Positions 24,194 through 35,717 of a stretch of DNA of 64,000 bases are shown here, one piece after another. The notes under the pieces were generated by a model, which had not been told where the DNA came from, did not search any database, and saw only the letters and a program-made list of their open reading frames with translations. Location: NCBI RefSeq assembly GCF_003369915.1, contig NW_022881614.1:1757001-1821000 (forward strand). The letters are read 5' to 3'. Positions within the stretch are counted from its first letter, which is position 1. Each line of letters starts with the position of its first letter. The position numbers and the translations under genes were made by a program. The stretch comes from Drosophila miranda. Taxonomy: Eukaryota; Arthropoda; Insecta; Diptera; Drosophilidae.

Positions 24194-26308
24194 TGGACAC
24201 TGGAGCGTAAACAGTGTAGCTTGAGGCCCGTACATCTGGCTACATTCCGCTAAATTGATTCCAAACTGGCAAAGCTCTCCCCCCTACTCACCCCATGCCA
24301 CGCAAGCATGGAACTCTGGAACGCCCCACTTGGCAGGGGGGATTCATGGTCAGGGCGTGCTCGCAGATTTTAAATTTTAAGTGCCGCAAAATGGGGGCAA
24401 CTACTTGTGGTACATCAATCTCCGATCAATGTAATTGCACTGCCGCAGCCGCAGCCCCATCCCCATTCCCATACCGATTCCTATCGACTATTATACGAGA
24501 TGGAGCACTGATTCAGCGGCTACTGTGGTCTTTGCTGCGTCGTTACCATCGTTACCATAAACGCTGACTCGACCCGGAGTCGTCTTCCGATTCGATTTCT
24601 ACCCCTTAGAGCCAGTCTGTCGGAGGCGGATGCCCGTGGCTCACATGCAGTGCACAACACTTCCGACGGGCTGTGGCCATATCCTTGTCTCCATCTTCGT
24701 CCTTTGTTTCACCCACGCCCCCGACGCTGGGCAAGTGGGTACGGTGGCAACTGGCCAAGATACAAAAGGAAACCACTTGCAGCGAATGACTGAATGGCTT
24801 GCTTCTTTACGATTATGGGGGCACTTCTCATTGTATTGTATTCGGATCATAATAAGGCTCGTTGTGGCTTTCAGCATTCGATGTGAATGCAAATACATGC
24901 GGCGCTATTTTACAACCAGAAGACAAGTGTTGTCCAAACAAAGCTTTGGGCCGGCAAACCGACAAAGACGGTTCGATTTGATTGATTTGTCCTTGCTGTT
25001 CGTGTTGGGTCTGGCTGTTGGCTTATCATTAGGGAGATGATCTAAGAGCCTTTGGAGTGCGATTGAGTGGCCCCAGGACACATTTTGTTCAACTAATGCC
25101 GATCAAACACGAGATGAGAGGAGTGATGCCCAATATCTATAATGGAATCTCTGGCTGTGGTGCTCTCCATACAGATCTAGTGCCCGAAAACCGGCCAATT
25201 TAATTCTTTCCTCAAAGTGAGAAGCAGAAGAAACTTTTTTCCGATATTAAACGCTTCCTGTGCTCCGTACCCTTGGTTATGGGGAGAGCGTGGTCGCGAT
25301 AAGAACTTGTTTCAAAGTTTGTCTCCTGGTTGCGGTATCTGTTCATTTACCTAGCGGAACTTTTATTTGCTAAAACGGAATTAAAACTTTAGCTTGTCTT
25401 CACTTGACACTAGTTCTCATACTCGAAATATAATTTTCCCTTTACTTACTCGTTGAATTTTCATAGCGAACTGGAGCGCATTTTTCTTCCATTACCATGG
25501 AAAACAATTAGCTCGAGGAGGCGGGACAGGAACTGACTGGCTACTAATTAAAATTCACTCAGAGCTGCTCAAACAAGCACAACAATGAATGGAACGAAAC
25601 AGCATTCGATAAAGTCAACAACTAATTCCGAACGGACCCACATTCCCTTCCCAACATTCAGCTGCAATTTACGCAAATGCCGCCCAATCCCCACCCTTGC
25701 TCTGCTCCAACTCCGTCTTCAAAGCCACGGGTCTGCTGCAGGGGGAACAAAAGTTTTGAATTTTATTGTCCCAGCTTAAAAGCTAGATGCAGAAGATTTG
25801 AACACAAAAACTTTGTGACCTGGGGCGTAGAAGGAGAACGTGCAGACAAACAGTCGAGTCGAGACAAGTCGATAGTCGCACAAGATGCTCGAATGCTCAG
25901 ATGCTCGGATGCTGCATAGTTTCTCAAGTCAAGATATATGAAGGGCCAACGCAAAGTTTTGCTTCGCACGGAACGGACTGGATTTGTCCGGGCCAGAGCT
26001 TCATGTGTGACAATTTAAAGGAAACTTTGGCGGCTTGTTCGGTGTTTGTGGCACTATGTATGTGTGGCTAAAGTCGTGATTTTCAGTATAATGGCACTTA
26101 GACCAAGAACATAGTGTATCGATTTTCTCGATGGGAGTACTTTATGGAGTCAATCCTTTAAATTATCACTAATGTCGAACAAGTGGCAAACTTTCTCGGG
26201 TCGGACAAATTAACGAGTCTATCAACCCATAATTAGGACCACAATTTACTGTCATTAGGCGGAGGTTCCTAGCGTATATAAGCATGGTGGCGCTTGGGCC
26301 CCCTGAGA

Positions 26309-28122
26309 TCAGCCATCGCCAGCACCTTCTGGGAGTACACGGAGCGGACCAAGGTGAGCGGAATGTGGCTTCTGCGACGCCAGCGCACCCACGGATTGTC
26401 CAGGTGAGTTAGAATTCCACTCCCATCCTTTCTCCCAGTGCACAGGGCAGATTTCAGATTCATTTGGTCCTCGGTGCTGCTGCAGTTGCTCCTGCTGAGT
26501 ATCTACCTGACATGACCTACTCTGGCTGAAGTTATACTTGATCCCATTCTGAGCTTCGAGCCGCCGGCCCACGAGAGTTACAGGATCACCGATGCGGTGC
26601 TTCGGATGAACAACTTGAGCGTCTGGGAGGCAGCCATGGCCGTCAATCCGGGTTGCTCGTACTATGTAAAGAGATGCTTCTGGGGCCACACTGAGTTCCA
26701 ATGCAACCAGAGCCACGAGTATCTCTCCTTCATACCGACGACGGCATATTTGGGACCGTGCTGCTCCTTCAACTATAATCCGCGCAACTCCAGCTATGTG
26801 CCCTTTTCGGCCAACATCTTTGGCATGGATGGGGGTCTCACCTTTGTCGGCGCTGAGGTCTCTGAGCGCAATCTCAACACGGGTCTTATAGTTCTCGTCC
26901 ACCATCCCATGGACTATGTCACCGAGTCGGCCTCCTCTGTGACAATCACCGCCCGATCCGAGAGCTTTCTTGAAGTCTCGGAACGAAAGCGGGACTGCCT
27001 CATCTCGGACGACTTGAGGCTCCGAAACTACCGGCAGGCCGGCTGCCTGCTCTCCTGCCAGACGGAGGCCATCGTCGCAAAGTGCGGCTGTCATCCGTAT
27101 CTCCTCCCCATCGTCGGCAATCAGTTCAAGGAGTGCAATCTAAATGCTACTCGTCCAACTATGGTGAGTTCCTCTTCCCACGGAGCATCCCATGCCTCAT
27201 TCGGGCTTACTGTCACTTCTGGTTCTTCCCACGCGCATCCTTCAGGGCCTGACAAGGTTCACGTACTCCCCTTCCGACAGCCTTTATCACGTTGTCGCCT
27301 TCGCCCTTGGCTGCTGTACTTTTCATGTATTTTCCATGCTGCTGCTGTTGCTTCTACTGCTGCTGCTCCTGATGCGGTGACTGTGGCGTATTGTGTGGGT
27401 GCTCTGTTGTCGTCTCTTGTGCTCGCTCATGTTTCATAATTTATCTTAAATATTCAGGATACTCACGTGCCCGAGTGTCTGCATTATACGCCATGACTAG
27501 GATGCGCCCACAAATCGCTTGGGAGCTCATTTGCACGTTAATAAACCCCTAAAGCGCTCCCCCGATATGATATGCAAATTTAAAAAAAAAAAACGAAAGG
27601 TTCCCCCTTACCTTAACTTTACCTTTCGCAGACAACTTTAAGGGTGTGCGATGCGACCAGTGTCTGCCCAATTGCTACGATGTAACCCACTCCACGCTGT
27701 CCTACAAGACGGACCTTAATCAGCACCAGTTCTAAGTGAGCCGCTACTAGTACGTGCCTTCTTAGTAGAAACATTTTATGAAATCAGCTTAAAATTATAT
27801 TAGACTCCTATTTAAGCTCTCGTGAGCTGCTCAACAGCGATAGCTTTGTGCTACGTGTCTATCTGGCCAAGCAGGTCGTTCCGGTCATTCGAAAGGTGAC
27901 GGTCATGTCTTGGATCGGGCTTCTCTGTAAGTGCTCTGTAGTGTAAGATAACTAGATGTAACTAAACTCTCATCTATTTCAGCTGATCTTGGGGGCAATT
28001 TCAATCTCTGCCTGGGCCTGAGCATGATTTCCATTATTGAGTTCTTCTACTACTGCATAATTCGCTTGTACATCAACTATCAGCTTCAGAAGGCGCAGTT
28101 GCCAAGGAAGGCGTGGCAATAG
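26309..28122 (+). pseudogene. Pickpocket-type DEG/ENaC sodium channel, degenerate
   Basis: Five exons can be traced: about 26309-26403, 26458-27163, 27632-27735, 27804-27926, 27983-28122. Exon 1 encodes the cytoplasmic start (ASTFWEYTERTKVSGMWLL); exon 2 encodes TM1 (FIWSSVLLQLLLLSIYL) and the cysteine-rich extracellular domain (PGCSYYVKRCFW, GPCCSFNYNP, GCLLSCQTEAIVAKCGCHPY); exon 3 has CDQCLPNCYDVTHS; exon 5 has the DEG/ENaC TM2 and selectivity signature (GGNFNLCLGLSMISIIEFFYY). Damage: no in-frame ATG near exon 1, an in-frame TGA at 26513-26515, loss of much of the region just after TM1, a phase mismatch at the exon 2-3 junction and a TAA at 27733-27735. A functional trimeric channel cannot be made from this sequence. 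The exact ppk paralogue is not identified. Confidence 0.8.
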
Positions 28123-28201
28123 ACCCCACTGCATCGTCCTTACATATTAATACGTTTTAATATAAAACTTGGATCTAAAAATTAATAAGTAAATGGATAA
28201 T

Positions 28202-29565
28202 TTAAACTTTCTTCTTTTTCGTCTTCTGCGACTGGTTCGGTCCCTTGCGCTTTTGCTTGGCCTTTTCCACCTTAACAGTCGCTTCAACTTGTTCTCCAGA
28301 TTCGTCTTCGCTGTCGCTGTTGGGGAGATTAGTAGGTGACATCAAAGATATTCAAATAAAAGGACTCACCCCACAGTCGGCATCTGATCAAACATATACT
28401 CGTATTCATCGTCCACAGGGGCTGTCTTGATACTAGGCTTCTGTGGCACTATATTATCAATTTCCTCCTCCTCCTCTTCTTCAGCATCAGCCTCTGGTTT
28501 TTCCTCCTTTAGTTGACGGATGAGGATCTTGGTAGCCTTCGATTTAACATAGCATTGATAGAGCAGCACTGTAGAGTCGGCGTCGTGGATCCGCACATAA
28601 CGATCTAAGCTGGCAGAGCTTAAGAACCGTCCAGTGGGATCCAAATGCAGGTCGCTTATGCCACCCGTGAATCCCTTGTACGTGTGCACATGAGTTTTCA
28701 TGCGTCGAGTGTCGAAGGCCTTCAGGGCGCCCATTGTGGTACCCGTGTAGATGTAGTTTCCTTGTGCAACCAGAGTCGCGAAGCGCATTCCGTGCTCCTC
28801 GCTGGCAAAGCAGGAGACGGGACGGCGCTGCTTGCGGGTGTCGTAGAGGCGAACATATCCGTGTCGGGAGCACGTCGCCAAAACACTGGGACCGTCCACA
28901 AAGCCAATGTCACTGTCCCAAACAGGGACCTCCAGCTGCAGATAATCATTTGGCAAGTTCTTCGAAGTAAAAATCTGCTTGCCGTCGGCGCTCAGGTCGT
29001 AGACTTTCAGATTATTTTGTCGCTCCTTGCCACCAGTGGCCACAATGTTCCTGGCCTGTGTGAACTGACGTAGATGATCCATTTGGGTGCCAGTAGAGAT
29101 AACAGCAGGTGCCGTTTCTTCTTCAGGGTCTAGCTCCAGGCTTTGCAGCTCCCCATTCCCAATGCCGGCAATCAGTTTTTCGTTGAACCGAGCCAGGCCA
29201 ACAATGGGAGCTGCGCTGAAAGTCACATGTCGCGCGGAGAACCCTCCTTCCCCAATGGAATGCAACTCGGCGATGTTTTTACCTCGGCCAAGCAGAATTT
29301 CTGTTCGCGACTCGTTGCCAAAAGCCAAAGAAGTGACCCGCGATTCTTTGTCCAAGTCCTTAAGATCACTGATGTTTCTCTGTCCGTGTGGGGTTTTCTC
29401 CAAGGCCGGCAGAAGGTCTACAAGAATCGTTTATAATCAATTCAATCATTGTCGAAGCACCAAATTTTGTGACTTACGTTTGAAAGATCCCGTGTGTGTT
29501 CCCACGTAAATTTCATGTTGTGCTGTATAATTGGGGTGCTTAATATTGGCCGTGGTCCACTTCAT
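28202..29565 (-). CDS. Wdr74: WDR74/NSA1-type WD40 ribosome-biogenesis protein
   Basis: Three exons on the minus strand: 29565-29478, 29417-28370, 28316-28202, all with GT-AG junctions and compatible phases, giving 416 residues without lesions. The start MKWTTANIKHPNYTAQHEIYVG is the first ATG. WD40 repeats are visible, for example SVLATCSRHGYVRLYDTR, FATLVAQGNYIYTGTTMGALKAFDTR and SDLHLDPTGRFLSSASLDRYVRIHD. After them come an acidic stretch (EADAEEEEEEEID) and a lysine-rich tail (KAKRKG...KTKKKKV) typical of nucleolar WDR74. In the family the protein supports pre-60S assembly together with the NVL/Rix7 AAA-ATPase. Length is close to the human protein (385). The promoter has DRE-like ATCGAT elements upstream. 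It is one of the few intact conserved genes in the window. Confidence 0.9.
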
Positions 29566-29646
29566 CTCAATAAATAGTTGTTTTTAGCTTACTTTACCAA
29601 TTAAATTACAAAATCTCAACACAACAAATGCACGTGCGGGGATAAA

Positions 29647-29686
29647 ATATCGATGGTTTTCGAATTGTGCGATTCATCGATATTCC
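29647..29686 (-). promoter_or_regulatory. DRE-type housekeeping promoter element upstream of Wdr74
   Basis: Contains TATCGATGG and ATCGATA separated by GAATTGTGCGATTC. The same arrangement occurs upstream of the TRUB2-like gene at 48897-48938. A further shared motif, CACTAGTGCTG, lies at about 29725. Confidence 0.6.
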
Positions 29687-29929
29687 GTGCAATTTCGAGT
29701 CGAAATTTTCGACAGCCCTAAACACTAGTGCTGCAAAGCGATTAAGCTAATCGGTATTTACCGATGAAATTTTTAATTATTGACCGGAACGCCAAAACAT
29801 TTGAATCACGGCTACCTTGCCGCATCACAATCCCTCTAGGATACGGACCGGACGATGGCAAGATTGTCGAGTAGATCCTCTGGACCAGAAGAATCTTGGC
29901 GGTGAGTATGATGTTGGTGGAACACGTCT

Positions 29930-30050
29930 TATCGGACCTAATCAGGGACTAAGTAAATCCGTTTTCAAAGAGCTCAAAGTGAAGTTGAGCGATTGGTAAG
30001 CAATCAATATCAATTATAGGTTTTATATCATGTGCTTGCCCCGACCCTGT
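29930..30050 (+). repeat. Duplicated segment upstream of the glue-like gene (copy 1)
   Basis: Shares GAGCTCAAA-TGAAGTT, then AATTATAGGTTTTATAT and TGTGCTTGCC-CGAC with 36335-36455, by eye about 85% identical. Confidence 0.6.
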
Positions 30051-30184
30051 CACGGAATCCGATTCAGCAGGGCCTGAATAAAAGAACGCTGAAACAGGGA
30101 ACTCGTAACAGCTTCGAAGCTAAGCGAAGCAGGAAGTAACCATCTGCAGTTATTGGTCCTTTTTAGAGGTGCCTGAAATTTGAA

Positions 30185-30801
30185 ATGAATTTTCGTAAGT
30201 GTCGCAGTGGGAGATGCAAGTAGGTCCTTAGACCCAACCGCTTCCATTTACAGCAAGCCTTCTTCTGCTGGCCCTTGTGGCAGGAATCGCAGACTCGCAC
30301 AGGATTGCTCAGCCGCCTGCAGCACCCGAAGAGTCATACAGCACCACCACCCTCCAGCCACCACCTCCGACATCCACAACCTGCACTACAACAAATGCTC
30401 CCGCTATTGCAACATCAACAACCTATTCTACAACAACCTGTACCACACCAACAACAGCCTGTAACACAACACCCTGTACTACAAGAACAACAACCTGCAG
30501 CACAACACCCTATACCACAACAACAACACCCTGTACTACAACAACAACCTGCGGCACAACACCCTATACCACTACAACAACATCCTGTACTACAACAACA
30601 ACCTGCGGCACAACACCCTATACCACAACAACAACACCCTGTACTACAACAACAACCTGCGGCACAACACCCTGTACCACAACAACAACACCCGGTACTA
30701 CAACAACAACCTGCGGCACAACACCCTATACCACAACAAGAACACCCTGTACTACAGCTGCGAGCCTGATCGAGAAGCTCAATCCCAAGCGGATAGGATA
30801 G
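30185..30801 (+). CDS. Glue/mucin-like Thr-rich secreted protein with 18-residue repeats
   Basis: Exon 1 is only 10 coding bases (30185-30194, MNF plus one base). A 59-bp intron follows and exon 2 spans 30254-30801, for 185 residues in total. The intron splits the signal peptide (MNFPSLLLLALVAGIADSH), the architecture seen in Drosophila salivary glue genes such as Sgs3/7/8. The mature protein has a short proline-rich lead and then Thr-rich sequence with a 54-bp (18-residue) repeat, TTTTCGTTPYTTTTTPCT; the CCTGCGGC landmark recurs at 30548, 30602, 30656 and 30710. Paired cysteines in each repeat suggest crosslinking, and the threonines suggest O-glycosylation. It ends with SLIEKLNPKRIG. I infer a secreted mucin or glue. 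The antisense frames are repeat artefacts. Confidence 0.7.
30460..30760 (+). repeat. Coding minisatellite, 54-bp period
   Basis: Successive CCTGCGGC landmarks at 30548, 30602, 30656 and 30710 are exactly 54 bp apart. One unit carries an ACATCC variant and another CCCGGT, so the units have begun to diverge. Confidence 0.9.
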
Positions 30802-30848
30802 GTGTAACATGTATATCACCCTGTATCCTAACCAACAGTCATGCACTC

Positions 30849-31229
30849 TGTTTGTAGGGGGGCGGATCGAGGTTCAATTATCCAACGGCGAGGTGTATGT
30901 TCCAGTTTAAGCTCCTAGCAGTCGTCACAGAAGGGAAAGGCCAATGAGTTTCGTGGTGTATATATGTATATATATATTGTTCATGTATTTATTCGGTACT
31001 CGCGCGGTATGTCGACAGGTTGAAGCGGGGGTGAAAACGTAACTAACTAACTCTATGCCTTATGATGCTTTTGCTGCCGTGAGCGCCGAGTGGATCGTGG
31101 ATTGTGGATCCGAGCGCCCCTCCGAGCGCGCGAGAGCGAGTTGGGACCGGGGCGCACGGAGTTGGAACAGTGTACAGTACAGTACAGAACAGTACAGTGC
31201 GCGGAAATTGTTTACTGCTGGCCTGAACA
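30849..31229 (-). repeat. BEL/Pao 3' LTR
   Basis: 381 bp. It differs from the other LTR by substitutions and by an extra 29 bp or so of GTACA repeats near 31172-31200. Confidence 0.9.
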
Positions 31230-32709
31230 TCCTCCCCCCCCTCTTGCAGGATTGCAAAGTATAATGGGGTGGCCTATGGCTGTGCGTACGCCCCGGACCC
31301 GATTCATCCAAAAAAAAACGCTCTGGACTTGACAAGGACGTCGACTCAGTGTCGCTCCACGGTCGGATAGGCGTGAGGATGCGCAAAACGGGGGTTGCTC
31401 TTGAGGAATCTGTGGATGGCGCCGTGGGTCCTACGACGGGGCGGCTCGCGGGGAGACGAGTGTGTCGTTCGTCGTGAGCCGATGTAGATGGCGACGGTAC
31501 AGTCGCGGCTGAGCGGGCTGGACGACGAGGGCGGCGTTTGGCATGGTTCGATTTTGATGGCGACGATGCTCCCGAGGCTGAGCGGGCTGGATGACGAGAC
31601 GTGGGTCCGTGGAGTAGCGTGTGGTTGTTCTTTCCGGAGTGTTGGTGAGCCAGGCAGTTCACGCAATACTGGTTGATAAGGACAGCTCGGAGTCTCTCTT
31701 CGGGGCTCAGGAGAAGAAATTGGTGGTAGGTCCGTAGCGGATGGACTCCTTGGCAAATTCGGCAACGGTAGGAGCCAATTTCCCGAGCACGTCGGTTCTC
31801 TCTGGTGCGGTTGGCGCGGGGACGTGGGGCCATATCTGGGTGCGGAGAACTATGTTGAAATAAAGGCGTCGAAGACACATTAGTAACGATCTTGGAACGG
31901 GTGAGAGGCACATTTAAGACATTGGAAATTGCCGCCCGGTTACATAGTCTGGTGAGGCTATGTTGATCTAAGGACGGATTCACCTTCGAGTTCAGGCTTG
32001 AATTCGGACCGGAGCGTAGAGCTTTCATACAGTGCATATTTTGGAAATATTTCCGTAGGTCAGGAGACCGTTCGAGAACTTCTGCGGAGGGAGCTGGAAG
32101 GAAATTGCTGTCGTAAAAAGACCCCGAGTGTTCTACCAGTGTGATAGGTCGTCTAGAAATTTGACTCGAGAACGATGAGATTTGATTCATCACCTGAGGA
32201 ACTGGACCTTTGAGTACCCAGCCGAAAATGGTCTCCTGCCCGAGGAGAGAGCCACAGATGTTGGTCAGTGAGCCACTTAACTGAATGGACGGAAGCATAT
32301 CCGCTCCAATCAGGACATCTATTTGTGAACTCTCATAGAAGGTCGGATCCGCCCATGAGAGGTTCGGCAGGTCTCTCAAGAACCCTTGCGAGATCGGATG
32401 CGATGGAATATTCGCGGCCAATTCCGGAATAACGTAGGCTGTGGCATTTAGTTGTAAGCCCGGCTTAGTCGGAGAACGGATGGAAAAACTGCAGAGCTTC
32501 TTGGACTGAGTGGATACGGCATTATTTAGGCCGGAGACCTGTGCCTGGATACGTTGGAATGGCAATTTGATCATGTCCACAAGACGTTCTGTAATGAACG
32601 TCGCCTGTGAGCCAGAGTCGATCAGAGTCGATACGACTGAACGTTTGGCTGGGCTTCGGACGAACTTGGATTTTGTACGCTTGGTACTCGTAGATGTAGC
32701 TCGGGCCAC
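31060..32709 (-). pseudogene. BEL/Pao aspartic protease followed by a second Cys/His-rich segment in place of RT
   Basis: 549-codon open frame on the minus strand. Its N-terminal third is a retropepsin of the BEL type: STLIDSGSQATFI (catalytic Asp near 32620) and SQIDVLIGADMLPSI, followed by GQETIFGWVLKGPVP. Downstream, where reverse transcriptase should begin, there is instead a basic Ser/Pro-rich sequence with a Cys/His segment (YRCRICQGVHPL near 31740-31785; INQYCVNCLAHQHS; NNHTLLH near 31610). This resembles another gag-type zinc-binding region. The frame then runs into the LTR. Confidence 0.7.
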
Positions 32710-32877
32710 GCTGAGGAATTTTGTGCCGTTGTGGAAATCGCCTCGCTGGAGTTTGCTGGATTGCTACGGTGTAGAAGCGTATGGTGCCGGTCTCCACAAA
32801 TTATGCAATTGTGGGCGCTTTGGCACGCTCATATCTGGTGGCCCCTTGCAAAGCAGTTCAAACAAAGCTGCTTTTGC

Positions 32878-34186
32878 TTAATGTAGTCGGAGCGAGCGCC
32901 AGCGGGCATTTGAAGGAACCGGATCCGGGCATAACCGGATTGGATGATACTCTTTGGAGCAGAGATCACACGTGCTCCTCGTTTGATTAACTGTGGTCTC
33001 GAACGAGTGGGCACTCCTAGGATAAGGACTTCCTTGAGACCGAAACGGATTGCTTCTCGAATTGTCTGAAGTGCGTATGCTCGCCCAGGAGTGGGCCTGA
33101 GTCTCCATGCCTGGATGGTCGTCCTCGGTCACTTCGAGAGACAGGTACCGCTCCGCCAGGAACTTGTCCATGGCGTGCAAGGTGGGAATTTCGGACTTGT
33201 GCGTCACGGATTGCTCCCAAAGCTCTAAGGTCGTCTTTGGCAGCTTAGCGGAAATGAGGTACACTAAAACTCCGTCAGCGAAAACGCTGTCTGTGGAGAC
33301 CTCGGAGTGGGTGAGTGTCGTGAGGCACTTGTGGACGGCCCTCTGGAGCTCTTTTAGCGCTGCTGCTGACACGGTACGGATTTGGGGGAGACTGAAAAGG
33401 ATCTTCAGCTGGGCCTTGAGTATCAGCCTCTTGTTTTGGAAACGCTCACGGAGGGCGTTCCATGCGGACGCGAAACCCTCGTTCGTAAGTGGAGCCTGTG
33501 CCACTATGACGTGGGCTTCACCGCTGGTCTTTTTGTTGAGGTGGAACAGTTTTTCCACAGGAGCCAGCCTTGGGTTTTCTATGTAGATGGCGGTGAACAG
33601 GTCTCGGAACGTGGGCCACTGCTGGTAGTCCCCACTGAAAACTTCAGTGTCACATGGAGGGCGTGTGAGGGACAGTCGGGGGCTCGAGCTGATCGTTCAG
33701 TTCGGCCAGGCATTGCGCGTAGACCGCGTAGCAGTCATCGTACATCTCTTGGACATCAGCTACACCCTCTGGATCGTCTTCCGCCATCGTCACCGAACAG
33801 GCCGCGAACTCCGCGTCCACCTTTGCCCACAGGCTTCGGAGTTGTTCTCGATGGACTTGGGAGAGCGAGCGGGTTGGTGTGCTAGCATCTGGAGCGCTGA
33901 GCTTCTGGTCGAAGCGGGTCAGTCTGCTTGCAGCCAAGGCAAACTTAGACTGTGCGGAACTGGCGGCCATAGTGCTAGGAGCCGTGCGAGGGATTCCCGA
34001 GGGGAGCAACAAATCCTCGAGGGCATGTGGTGCGTGAGCCCTGGACGTGGTCGGACCTCGCTCAGCTGGGGCCGGACGGGAAGATGTGGGCGTAGTGACT
34101 GAGCCGTTGGAGCTGGGTGGATGGGTCAAACTCAGCGAACTCACCCGCTTAAACTTCTTGCGAGATTTCTTCTCAACAGTGGGCAT
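32878..34186 (-). pseudogene. BEL/Pao gag, frameshifted
   Basis: Two main frames: 34186-33650 (MPTVEKKSRKKFKRVSSLSL...; N-terminal gag) and about 33600-32878, which contains the gag-family segment (TNEGFASAWNALRERFQNKR, LPKTTLELWEQS). The frame changes between them, and again near 32930 where a zinc-knuckle continuation (KQKQLCLNCFARGH) is found in another frame. The order CDLCSKEYHPIRLC then LCLNCFARGH is the usual pair of Cys/His motifs of BEL gag. Confidence 0.8.
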
Positions 34187-34563
34187 GCTTTGCTGATGGA
34201 TCTGCGATAACGCGTATTAGAGTCGCAAAGGTAGGTGAGCGGAAATGGCGACGTGGAAGTTAAGAACTACGAACCGTGGCTATGTGGTTTTGGTGGAATT
34301 TATTGCGAGTATTTAAATTATGGAAATAGTACCCCGTGGCCGGAATATATACATAGATATAAATACTACGATCAACAAACAAATGTCCAACCAAGAACGA
34401 AAATTGAGGATGGACGATAATATTGAGGCACGAGGTACCAATATACCAATGTATAGAGTCGGATGAAAACAATATACTCTCGAAATGCAGGGTAGCGCGT
34501 CACTTGGCGTTCCGTTACGGTCAAGCGCGGCACCGAAAAATATTCTCCCAACAGCTACAACCA

Positions 34564-35344
34564 AATACTATACAATACCAAGGTGTCGCATGAGGAACAA
34601 ATGCTTTTTCAATTTTCGTTTGACGCTTCACGGTACGGTCGCGCGGGGCTAGTACTTCAATTCTCTTTTACGCTACCTTCGCCTCCGAAGTGCTACTCGG
34701 CTTCGTCAATGCCTCGGTCAGCACGAGCTCGAGCCAACCCAGAAATATGCTTGTAGTTGTGTATATGTGTGTATGTCCTAGGTCGGCACGGCCATAAACC
34801 GGTTTCGCCCGCAGCATATACGGCTTTTAGCTTCACACACAAGCGCACTGAAAGCATGTCAGTGTCTGCGTGCCGAAACCGTAGGGCAGCGTGGTCGCTG
34901 ATGTCTTTGGCGCGGCACAGTGGGGACTCAGCCGAAATAGTCAAAAAATTGTATGAGTTCTTTAGATAAATTTAATGTACGCATCTAATAGAGAATTTTC
35001 CAATCGAATTTTCAAGATAGTTTTAGTTTAGGAGATATAAGCACTCAAAGTTTAACATTTTTTCAGTGTGAAAATATTTATTGACTAACTAACTAATTTA
35101 GCAAGCTGAGACGGCCAAAGGTCCCACTGTGCCGCTCCAATGACATCGGCGATCCGCGACCACCGCTTCGACGGTGAAGGCATTGCCGAACAGACGAAAC
35201 CGATGGGCAGCGGGGTCGCGGTAGAGACGAAGTACAGGCGAAAAGGGAATTGAAACCCCGCGCGCTCCCTCGTGCCTTTTGGGTCCTAATGTTAGCAACA
35301 GCTTTTTGGTCGCTCATGCGACATCTTGGTATTGTATAGTCTTT
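34564..35344. mobile_element. Foldback/MITE-like element with long terminal inverted repeats
   Basis: CTATACAATACCAAGGTGTC at about 34567 is repeated in inverted orientation ending near 35343 (GACATCTTGGTATTGTATAG). Imperfect inverted similarity continues inward, including CGGCACAGTGGGGAC at about 34912 against GGTCCCACTGTGCCG at about 35120. It has no coding capacity. It lies between the primer binding site and gag of the BEL element, so it inserted into that element. No clear target-site duplication was found. Confidence 0.6.
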
Positions 35345-35717
35345 GATGTTAGCAACGAAAGCTCAGCTGGTAGCTGGGAAAGGTAAGAATATTATTTATA
35401 TCGGAAGCTGAACGCAGGAGTTAGCTCGGATCAAATTAAACCTTTGGAGAAGTAGGAGGCCACAACCGTTGGCAGAACGAAGTATGGTTTAATTTGGAGC
35501 TAGAGCGAGATATAAATACATATGTATATACATATGTATGTATGTATGTACATATGCCACGGGAACTCGGACTGGGATGGAAAACTCGCACAAAATCACT
35601 GCACTGTTGTTAGGCACAATCGAAGAGTACTTATCTTGAACTTGGAGCGATCCGCCGATGCTGGCTGGGGTGAGCTTCTCCTTATGGGGAAGGCGAAGAT
35701 CCGGCTCGAAGGACCAA

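Larger units (their letters stand above)
16977..26270. other. Long noncoding region (about 9.3 kb)
   Basis: No recognisable protein-coding gene, tRNA or complete transposon. The sequence is heterogeneous, with a possible 5' UTR exon near 17900-18230, a nonanucleotide CACCCAGGA repeat at 20898-20938 and a poly-C tract at 24166-24193. It may be intergenic or part of a very long first intron. Confidence 0.4.

Noticed and set aside
24630-25040. 136-codon plus-strand frame with a hydrophobic C-terminus
   Set aside because: No promoter, homology or codon pattern supports it. Chance frame in noncoding DNA.
30415-30846. 143-codon minus-strand Cys/Gly-rich frame opposite the glue-like gene
   Set aside because: It is the antisense of the 54-bp coding repeat, and its apparent CCxTGCC composition follows from that. 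No start context or signal peptide.
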